In this document: positions 1-6,866 of the stretch, one piece after another | How the letters are laid out: every line of letters starts with the position of its first letter | Numbering within the stretch: the first letter of the stretch is position 1 | DNA from: a bacterium | GTDB lineage: Bacteria; UBP6; JAFGXH01 | Direction: 5' to 3' | NCBI GenBank assembly: GCA_027064085.1 | Contig: JAMOQH010000007.1 | Coordinates: forward strand, 1 to 22,818 | DNA: 22,818 bases | Notes under the pieces: model-generated | What the model was told of the DNA's origin: nothing | Database searches by the model: none | The model's input: the letters and a program-made list of their open reading frames with translations, nothing else | Translations under genes and position numbers: made by a program

Positions 1-115
1 ATACGGGACAGTTGAAGAAGTATTTAGAGGCTGATTGGTAGTGATGGCCGTTTCAACCTGCTATATGCAGTTTTACACGGTAAATTTAACCTTGGTTTTA
101 AATTTAGAGGGGAAT
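1..115. other. GC-richer leader before the cassette, possible tail of an upstream gene
   Basis: The first 100 bases contain 39 G or C, against 24 in the next 100, so this stretch has a different composition from the genes after it. Two short plus-strand frames could be tails of an upstream gene. One ends at 39-41 (residues TGQLKKYLEADW then stop). The other is open from 28 to 126 and includes DGRFNLLYAVLHGKF. I do not recognise either. A neighbouring gene cut by the window edge, possibly frameshifted, or a recombination scar are both possible. No promoter is evident. Confidence 0.3.
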
Positions 116-583
116 ATGGAAAGTAGTTTTTATGAATTTTCACTTGAAATGAAAAAAGATTCAAAGATTTTATTTGATAATAAAGCCTTTCATAATTCTG
201 TATATTTAGCAGGATATGTATTGGAAGGATATATTAAGTTGATTTTACTAAAATTTGGTTATGAATATAAAAATATTAAAAAACATTTAAATGATAGAGA
301 ATTAATGAATTTGCTAGGTAATCTGATTTCAATATATCCAAATGTATTTGAATATTCTATTTTGTTAAAAACAAATAAAAAAAATCCTAAATTACTACTT
401 AATGGTGGTAGAGATGACCAGTTTGAAGCAAAATGGAATGTAAGTGATAGATATAATATCAAGCAATGGTCAAAAACTGATAAATCTAAAAAAGATAATC
501 GTTTTTATTCAGAAAAAATACAAATGGAAATAAATAATATAGAAAAAGAAATGTTAAAATTAAAATTAGATGGAGTTTTATAA
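116..583 (+). CDS. HEPN-domain-like protein, 155 aa
   Basis: This small, probably cytoplasmic, alpha-helical protein resembles the HEPN superfamily. Near the N-terminus it has YLAGYVLEGYIKLIL, matching the usual HEPN pattern of a long helix with LAGYALE(C)xLK, and later KWNVSDRYN, matching the W-x-x-x-x-RY pattern of these domains. The RxxxxH ribonuclease motif of toxic HEPN proteins is not visible, so a binding or scaffold role is as likely as RNA cleavage. The frame is open from base 35, but I start at ATG 116 because AGAGGGG lies just upstream and HEPN similarity begins there. Its stop overlaps the next start by one base (TAATG), implying translational coupling and partnership with the two-P-loop ATPase. 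The precise function is unknown. Confidence 0.6.
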   Translation: MESSFYEFSLEMKKDSKILFDNKAFHNSVYLAGYVLEGYIKLILLKFGYEYKNIKKHLNDRELMNLLGNLISIYPNVFEYSILLKTNKKNPKLLLNGGRDDQFEAKWNVSDRYNIKQWSKTDKSKKDNRFYSEKIQMEINNIEKEMLKLKLDGVL

Positions 584-3102
584 TGAATTTTTTAGATATT
601 TTAGAGAACTTAGAAAGTATATTAAAAAAAGAAAATGAATTAGATTATTACATCATAAATAATATTTATGGAAAAAATTTAATTTTATTGGAATCTGATA
701 GATATTCAAGAGATAAATTGCTAGAAATTAAAGTAAAATTAGAAAACAAATTTAAAAATGCTATTCAAGATGTGATTTTTGAAGATAACCGTTTGGCTTC
801 TGAAATAAAAAATATTTGTCAAAAAAACTCTGTAACTCATCGTAATATAAGTTATTCTGCATGGAATAAAGATAAAATAAATCCTAATAAAAACAAAATT
901 GTTAAAAAGGTAATTGCAGGTTATTCCTTTAAAGGAGGAATGGGGCGAAGTATAACTATTGCTTATTTATCTCATTATTTTTATTCTTTGGGTAAAAAAA
1001 TTGTTATTTTAGATTGTGATTTTGAAGCTCCTGGTATTTCAACTTTATTTTTTAATAAAGGAAAACGAAAACATAAGGCTGGAATTTTAGATTATTTAAT
1101 TGATTGTAATATAAATGATAACCTTCCATTAGATGATTACTTTTTGGAGTTAGAAGCAAGTAAAAAAGGTGGTAATATTTATTTGTTTCCATCAGGAATA
1201 GATTATAAAACAAGCTCTTATTTAAATAAGATATCAAAAATTGATTTTAACTCATTAAGCTATATTAAAAAGATGTATGATTTAATAGAAAATATAAAAA
1301 ATCATCCAATTTTAAAACCTGATATTATTTTTATTGATTTAAGAGCTGGAATAAGTGAGTCTAATGGAAATTTTTTAAGTAAAATTTCTGATTTGAATTT
1401 ATTATTTTTTAATAGTGAAGAACAAAATGAAGAAGGATTAGAAATTATTTTAAATAATATTAATATAGAGTCTAGCATATTGTTAAATTCAGGAATTAGA
1501 TTTAATGATAAGGAATTAAGAGATAAGAAACAAAGCAAATTAAAGCACTTTATTAATTCTTTAAAAATAAAAGGTGAAAATAACTTAAAAGTTATAGAAA
1601 TTCCCTTTAACCAAAAAATGCTTGAATCAAATATTTCAGATGTAGAAGATGGTTTTATAAATGATTTAAAAATGATAATTAAAAATAAATATTTTGAAAT
1701 TAATTCAAAACCTATTAACAGTGAAGTAAATTTAAAAGAAATATTTAAAAAATTAGAAAAAGAATTTAGAAAAATTATAGGAAAAGAAAAGTTTTTAACT
1801 GAAAATGATTTAAAATACTTTTATTTTAAGGATGATATACAGCTTTTAATAAATGAACAAAAATTTTTAATTTTAGGTCCTAAAGGAAGTGGTAAATCAA
1901 CTCTTTTTGAAATATTTAAGCAAAACTTCAAACCTATTTTAAATAAATTAAATGTTCATAAAAATTCTTATCTAGTTGGCTTTTCTAATGATAATATTAA
2001 TGATATATCTTCAGAACAGATAATTAACATTAATGGTAAAGCAGGTAAAAAAAATAAAAACATTAACATTAAGAGATTTTGGAAATATTTGACATTATTT
2101 CAACTAGAAAATAAATTAAATATCCAAACTCCAGTTTTCAAGAATATTAATGATATTGCTAGCAAAATTACAAACAATGAGATATCTATTTTAGTAGATG
2201 AAAGCTTAAGAGATTTAAATATAGATTTACTTAAAAAAGAAAATGTTTATACATTTCTCTATGATGAATTAGATGTCAATATTCCTGAAGACTTAAGAAT
2301 TCATTTTATTTCAAATTTGATATCTTTTTGGCAAGAAAATATATATAAATATACTCAAATTAGAGCAAAAATATTTTTGAGGAATGATATATTTGAATTA
2401 TTAAAAATAGAAAATAAAACACATTTAGATATCAATAAATTTGAATTAATATGGAGTAAAAAAGAAATTTTATCTTTAATATTAAAAATAATTATTGCAA
2501 CTTTAAGTGAAAAAGAAATTAAAAATTTAGGTTTAGATTTAATTGTAAAATCGTATGTTAATTACGAAATTATTTCGGATGATGAAAAAGTAAATTTAGC
2601 AATTAGAAAATTATTTGCTAAAAGAATTAGTTCCAAGGGATTATTTATGGATGATTGGATAATAAAATATTTATCTGATTCAAATAATGTTATTACTCCG
2701 AGGACTATTTATAAATTCTTATCTGAAATAATTTCTAATGAAATGGAAAAATTATCAGAGAAGGATAGTTCCCGAGATATAATATTTTTTAATTTTATAA
2801 AAAATTATAAAATAATACATAAAAAGGTATCTTTATATAGGTTAGAAGAGTATATAAATGAATATCCCAAGAATAATAAGTATATAAATAAAATAAAAAG
2901 TTTAGGTTATGCAAATTTTATTTTTGAAGATTTTAAAAAAGAGTATACTGAAAAAAATAAAGCAGATAAAACTATACAAAAGTATTTACAGGACTTGCAA
3001 AAAACTGGTTTTTTAAAGTATGAAAAACAAACGAAAAAATATAGATTAGCTGAGATATATACTCCTGCATTAAATTTAAAGAAGAATAAAAGAGGAAAGT
3101 AA
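583..3102 (+). CDS. Two-P-loop ATPase: KGGMGR ParA/MinD-like domain fused to a second P-loop domain, 839 aa
   Basis: The protein has two nucleotide-binding regions. After an N-terminal helical stretch (about 1-110), a deviant Walker A motif KGGMGRS lies at 117-123, followed by ILDCDFEAPG and a Walker B-like IDLRAGIS around D252. This is the layout of the KGGVGR-variant branch of ParA/MinD ATPases. A second, classical P-loop GPKGSGKST lies at 432-440, with an acidic YDELD stretch around 565. This half resembles large P-loop ATPases found in defence loci, such as the Sll1717-like group. The C-terminus (about 760-825) looks like a winged helix. The gene is coupled to the HEPN gene by a one-base overlap. 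An energy-using sensor or effector-control role is inferred from these domains and the PglZ/BrxL neighbours; no activity can be assigned. The second half might play the BrxC-like ATPase part in this locus. Confidence 0.6.
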   Translation: MNFLDILENLESILKKENELDYYIINNIYGKNLILLESDRYSRDKLLEIKVKLENKFKNAIQDVIFEDNRLASEIKNICQKNSVTHRNISYSAWNKDKINPNKNKIVKKVIAGYSFKGGMGRSITIAYLSHYFYSLGKKIVILDCDFEAPGISTLFFNKGKRKHKAGILDYLIDCNINDNLPLDDYFLELEASKKGGNIYLFPSGIDYKTSSYLNKISKIDFNSLSYIKKMYDLIENIKNHPILKPDIIFIDLRAGISESNGNFLSKISDLNLLFFNSEEQNEEGLEIILNNINIESSILLNSGIRFNDKELRDKKQSKLKHFINSLKIKGENNLKVIEIPFNQKMLESNISDVEDGFINDLKMIIKNKYFEINSKPINSEVNLKEIFKKLEKEFRKIIGKEKFLTENDLKYFYFKDDIQLLINEQKFLILGPKGSGKSTLFEIFKQNFKPILNKLNVHKNSYLVGFSNDNINDISSEQIININGKAGKKNKNINIKRFWKYLTLFQLENKLNIQTPVFKNINDIASKITNNEISILVDESLRDLNIDLLKKENVYTFLYDELDVNIPEDLRIHFISNLISFWQENIYKYTQIRAKIFLRNDIFELLKIENKTHLDINKFELIWSKKEILSLILKIIIATLSEKEIKNLGLDLIVKSYVNYEIISDDEKVNLAIRKLFAKRISSKGLFMDDWIIKYLSDSNNVITPRTIYKFLSEIISNEMEKLSEKDSSRDIIFFNFIKNYKIIHKKVSLYRLEEYINEYPKNNKYINKIKSLGYANFIFEDFKKEYTEKNKADKTIQKYLQDLQKTGFLKYEKQTKKYRLAEIYTPALNLKKNKRGK

Positions 3103-3160
3103 GTAGTATTATGAATATGAGACTATCTTGGTTTAGGTACTTATTAAAAAAAGGAAAAAC

Positions 3161-3316
3161 ATGACAAATAAACCAACAAATAACTACCGCACCCTGATAA
3201 ATCAAATTTCAGAAGCCTATAATCCTAATGCACTGTTTGCTATTCTTACTATAAACTCTAAACTATACTTTACTGTTTCTATGAAAAATGCTAAACTTAA
3301 CTTTAGTGTTTTGTAA
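3161..3316 (+). pseudogene. 51-codon remnant resembling the N-terminus of DUF1016/YhcG-type nucleases
   Basis: ATG 3161 follows AAGGA by five bases and opens a 51-codon frame ending TAA at 3314-3316. Its first 20 residues (MTNKPTNNYRTLINQISEAY) closely resemble the start of DUF1016/YhcG PDDEXK nuclease-domain proteins, which are about 350 residues long and common in defence islands. After EAYN the similarity stops, and the rest (from PNALFAIL to FSVL) is not recognised. I read this as the 5' end of a gene whose body was lost in a rearrangement. The segment is GC-richer (32 of 100 from 3161) than its neighbours. It could still be translated, since start and ribosome site are intact. The family match is from memory. 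Confidence 0.45.
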
Positions 3317-3326
3317 TAGAGGGCTT

Positions 3327-4523
3327 ATGTTACTTGATAAATTAAAAGAAAAACAAAGACGGCTTGTCAATAAAGTAAAATCTATTAATTATGAAAGACA
3401 TGAATTAGAGTTTATTAAATCAAATGAAAAATTAATTGCCTTAATTGGAAGTAGAGGAGTAGGTAAAACTACTGTTTTGCTACAATATGCTTTATTATTT
3501 GATATTGATGAGCTTTTATACTTTAGTGCAGATGACATTGGTATTGCCAAAACTGGTCTTTATGAAATTGCTGAAGAATTTTCAAGTTTAGGTGGAAAAG
3601 TTATTGTTATTGATGAGATACATCAGTTTAAAGACTGGGCAAAACATATAAAAAATATTTATGATGATTTTGATTTAAAAATTAGGATTGGTGGCTCATC
3701 TATGCTTAAAATTTTAATGCAAGGTTATGATCTAAGTAGAAGGATTTTAATAAAAGAGTTAAGAAACTTAAGCTTTAAAGAGTTTTTTGAAATAAATGAA
3801 AATATTAGCCTAAAATTATATAGTTTAGATGAAATTATAGAAAATCATAATGATATATCATTTGATTTAATAAATCGTTATCCTAATTTATATAGAGAGT
3901 GGAAAAGATATTTAGAAATGGGCTGTTATCCATATTTTTTGAGCTCTGCAACAAAAGAAAATTTTTATAGTAAGTTGTTTAATTCTATAGAAAAAATTAT
4001 TTATGAGGATATTCCAGCAACAAATAAAGTAAAATATGATTCTTTAGTTGTTTTTAAAAAGCTTATATATATCCTTATCTCCTCTAGAGTTCCTTTTCAA
4101 GTAAATGTAAGTAATCTCGCCAAAGAGCTAAGTATTAGTGAGCCAAGTTTATACATTTACATGGATATATTAAATAAAACAGGTCTTTTTAAATCTATTA
4201 AAAAATATTCTAAAAAACTCTCAAGAAAACCAGCTAAGTTATACTTTGATAATACTAACTTGCTACATGCAATTGCTTTTGATATGTCTACAGTAGTAGA
4301 AATAGGTACGGTTAGAGAAACTTATTTTGTTAATATCTTTAAAGATATTTATTATAGTGATATTGGTGATTTTAGAATCAAGGATTATATTTTTGAAGTA
4401 GGTGGAAAAAATAAAGATTTTCAGCAAATAAAAAATATAAAAAACAGTTTTTTAGCTATTGATACAGATACAACAATTAATAAAAGAAAAATCCCATTAT
4501 GGTTATTTGGCTTTAAATATTAA
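3327..4523 (+). CDS. AAA_14/DUF4143-family ATPase, 398 aa
   Basis: This is a stand-alone ATPase of the AAA_14 plus DUF4143 type. Walker A GSRGVGKT lies at 41-48, Walker B VIVIDEIH has its acidic pair at D96/E97, and a sensor-like RIGGSS follows. The second half has the DUF4143 character: a winged-helix-like segment (NLAKELSISEPSLYIYMDIL) and then KLYFDNTNLLHAI and a late region resembling the degenerate nuclease fold of this family. Length is normal (about 380-430). A frame is open from ATG 3288, but ATG 3327 is preferred because AGAGGG lies just before it, 3288 has no ribosome site, and the family starts near MLLDKL. Such ATPases are common in mobile and defence regions, with poorly known function. 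It precedes pglZ on the same strand and may be cargo or part of the system. Confidence 0.75.
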   Translation: MLLDKLKEKQRRLVNKVKSINYERHELEFIKSNEKLIALIGSRGVGKTTVLLQYALLFDIDELLYFSADDIGIAKTGLYEIAEEFSSLGGKVIVIDEIHQFKDWAKHIKNIYDDFDLKIRIGGSSMLKILMQGYDLSRRILIKELRNLSFKEFFEINENISLKLYSLDEIIENHNDISFDLINRYPNLYREWKRYLEMGCYPYFLSSATKENFYSKLFNSIEKIIYEDIPATNKVKYDSLVVFKKLIYILISSRVPFQVNVSNLAKELSISEPSLYIYMDILNKTGLFKSIKKYSKKLSRKPAKLYFDNTNLLHAIAFDMSTVVEIGTVRETYFVNIFKDIYYSDIGDFRIKDYIFEVGGKNKDFQQIKNIKNSFLAIDTDTTINKRKIPLWLFGFKY

Positions 4524-4543
4524 AATAAATAGGAGAAATAACT

Positions 4544-4618
4544 TTGATAATAAAAAAGAAAAAAATGAATATTGATTTAGAGGAGATATTGATAAATTAT
4601 TCACTATTGGAGAAATAA
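4544..4618 (+). other. Possible 24-codon leader ORF before pglZ
   Basis: A TTG at 4544 lies eight bases after AGGAG (4531-4535) and opens a 24-codon frame ending in TAA at 4616-4618, directly abutting the pglZ ATG at 4619. An internal ATG at 4565 gives 17 codons. The ribosome site and the stop/start abutment suggest a translated leader or the tail of a lost gene. In DNA this AT-rich, a short frame like this can occur by chance. There is no recognisable homology. Confidence 0.2.
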
Positions 4619-6856
4619 ATGATTGATAAATGGTTTAAAAAAGACCTTGAAACGGCTTATGAATATAAAAAAGTCAGTGTCTTTATTGATGAAAGCAGAG
4701 AATCTGAATTTTTACTTAATTTTTTATCTTCTGATATTAAATTATTCAAGGGTATTAATAATGAAATAGATGAACTTGATGTAAAGTATCAAATAGAAAA
4801 AGAAAATAGTGATAAAAAGTATTTAATATATACGAATACAGCAAAAGATAAGCTTAAATTTATAAGAGAATATTGTGAAACAGAAAGTTTTATTGAAATA
4901 AATAATTTAGCTGTTTACATTAGAGAGCATTTGAATAAACTTAATATAAATTTAAATCTTTCAGATAAAGATATTATTTTTGCTAGTAAAATAAGTGTAG
5001 GAAAAGATGGAGCTTATTGGAAAGATATTCAAACTTATGGGAAAGATAAAATTTTTAATATTAAAGAAGAAATTTTAGTATTACTGGAAAGTTCAAATGA
5101 TTTTAAAAATAGATATGATGATGAGATGTTAAAGGATTTTTATCGTAAAATAAGTGATTTTATTGATTATCCACATAATGATAGTTTTGATTTTAAGGTT
5201 TTGGCTCGTGAAACTGCTAAATATATGTTTAATCTTATTATAAAAAATGAATTAAATAACGAATGGAGTGAAATATATAAAAAACTTTTAAATTCAAAAA
5301 GTCATGAGGAAAGTTTAAAAGAATATTTAGAAGTATATGAAAAAACTATTTTAAATGGAAGTGAAATTAATATTTGGAGTATTATCCCTAATCATCCTTT
5401 TTCTGAGATAGATAAAAGATGGCTTGATAAAATAATAAATGAAATGAAGAATAGAAAAAATTTAGATAATTATATTGAAAAAATAAAAAATAGATTAAAA
5501 AATAAAAATATTCTAAAATTAATAAATATAGATTTTTGGGATTCCCTAATAATATTATTAACTTTTGATGATGGAAAAATAGCAAAATTAGACAGTTTAG
5601 ATAAATGTATTGAGTATTATAAAAATGAATTTTATAAATTAGATAATGCAATGGATTTTTTATATAAAGAATTTTTAAATAATAGTGAAATTATTATTCC
5701 TATACAAGAAAAATATCGTAATTTTTTAGATATATTTTTAGATAAATGGTTTAAATATTTTAATCAGTATAAACAAAATCAAACAGGTGTTTTACAAAGA
5801 ATTATTAATGAAAATTCGGATAAAAAGATTGCAATTATTGTTGCTGATGCTTTAAGTTATGTTATTTCAAAAAACATTATAAATAATGGTAAATTAAAGA
5901 TTTATAAATGTATTGAAGATGTAATTTTATGTGATATCCCATCTGAAACAGAAAATAATATGAGTCAGATATATATTGATACCGGAATAGTTGAATCTAT
6001 TCATAAAAAAAGAGAAAAGTACTTATTATCAAAAAATAGTAATGTTGAATTTATGAAAATAGAAGATGTTAATCAAAATATTAATCAAGCTATGTATTTA
6101 ATATGTACTCATAAAGATATTGATAGCATTGGAGAAGAGTTAGACCATAATTTAATTAATTATTTTTCAAAAATAGAAAGGGAATTATCTCAAAAAATAA
6201 AACTTTTATTAGAAAGTGGGTATAATAAAGTTTATTTAATTAGTGACCATGGTTTCGTTTTTACTGGAAATTTAAGTGATTCAGATAAAATCAATGTTAA
6301 TTTTAATGGCGAGTTAAACAAAAGAGAAAGGTATATAAGGTCTGTTGAAAAACAAAATATAGCGAGTAATTTAATTGAAGTAAAAAAAGATTATAATGAA
6401 TATAAATATTTATATTTTGCTAAGTCTATAAGTCCATTTAGTTCGAGAGGAAAATATGGTTTTAGTCATGGAGGACTTTCACCACAAGAGCTTATAACCC
6501 CTTTTGTTTCTTGGGAATCTAATCACGATAATAATGATTTAAAATTAAATATTATAAACAAAGAAGTTTTAAAAAATGTAACAGGTAATTTATTTAAAGT
6601 TATTATTAAAGCAAATTCTGTTGATAATTTATTTTCTATGAGTAGGAAAATTAAAATTATCAACTATTTTGGAAATAAAGAAGTGAGTAAATCAGATATT
6701 ATAACAATTAAAAAAGGTGAAAAAATAGAAAAAGAGTTTGAATTTGATAAGTTTAATGAACTTAAACTTATCATTTTTGATGCTGAAAGTAACGAGCAAT
6801 TAGATTTTGTTATTGTTAGGAAAAATAATGATAGAGATTTAAGTGGGCTTTTATAG
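4619..6856 (+). CDS. pglZ: PglZ-domain alkaline-phosphatase-fold protein (BREX component), 745 aa
   Basis: PglZ proteins are core components of BREX and Pgl phage-exclusion systems and share the alkaline phosphatase fold. The diagnostic blocks are present in order: AIIVADALSYVIS with the metal-binding Asp at 410; CTHKDIDSIGEELDH; LISDHGFVF with D543/H544; and GFSHGGLSPQELITPFVSW with H617. A C-terminal beta-rich tail follows. The N-terminal 350 residues are helical and not recognised beyond being PglZ-like. At 745 residues it is shorter than the roughly 830-850 typical of type 1 BREX PglZ. The start is supported by GGAG six bases before the ATG. BrxL follows after ten bases, so the two are almost certainly co-transcribed. 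No BrxB, BrxC or PglX is seen in the window, so the BREX subtype is undetermined. The biochemical activity of PglZ in defence is unsettled. Confidence 0.88.
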   Translation: MIDKWFKKDLETAYEYKKVSVFIDESRESEFLLNFLSSDIKLFKGINNEIDELDVKYQIEKENSDKKYLIYTNTAKDKLKFIREYCETESFIEINNLAVYIREHLNKLNINLNLSDKDIIFASKISVGKDGAYWKDIQTYGKDKIFNIKEEILVLLESSNDFKNRYDDEMLKDFYRKISDFIDYPHNDSFDFKVLARETAKYMFNLIIKNELNNEWSEIYKKLLNSKSHEESLKEYLEVYEKTILNGSEINIWSIIPNHPFSEIDKRWLDKIINEMKNRKNLDNYIEKIKNRLKNKNILKLINIDFWDSLIILLTFDDGKIAKLDSLDKCIEYYKNEFYKLDNAMDFLYKEFLNNSEIIIPIQEKYRNFLDIFLDKWFKYFNQYKQNQTGVLQRIINENSDKKIAIIVADALSYVISKNIINNGKLKIYKCIEDVILCDIPSETENNMSQIYIDTGIVESIHKKREKYLLSKNSNVEFMKIEDVNQNINQAMYLICTHKDIDSIGEELDHNLINYFSKIERELSQKIKLLLESGYNKVYLISDHGFVFTGNLSDSDKINVNFNGELNKRERYIRSVEKQNIASNLIEVKKDYNEYKYLYFAKSISPFSSRGKYGFSHGGLSPQELITPFVSWESNHDNNDLKLNIINKEVLKNVTGNLFKVIIKANSVDNLFSMSRKIKIINYFGNKEVSKSDIITIKKGEKIEKEFEFDKFNELKLIIFDAESNEQLDFVIVRKNNDRDLSGLL

Positions 6857-6866
6857 GATATAAAAT

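Noticed and set aside
5388-5651. 87-codon minus-strand open frame inside pglZ
   Set aside because: It is antisense to a well-supported gene, has a Tyr/Leu/Phe-rich composition typical of the reverse of AT-rich coding DNA, and shows no domain.
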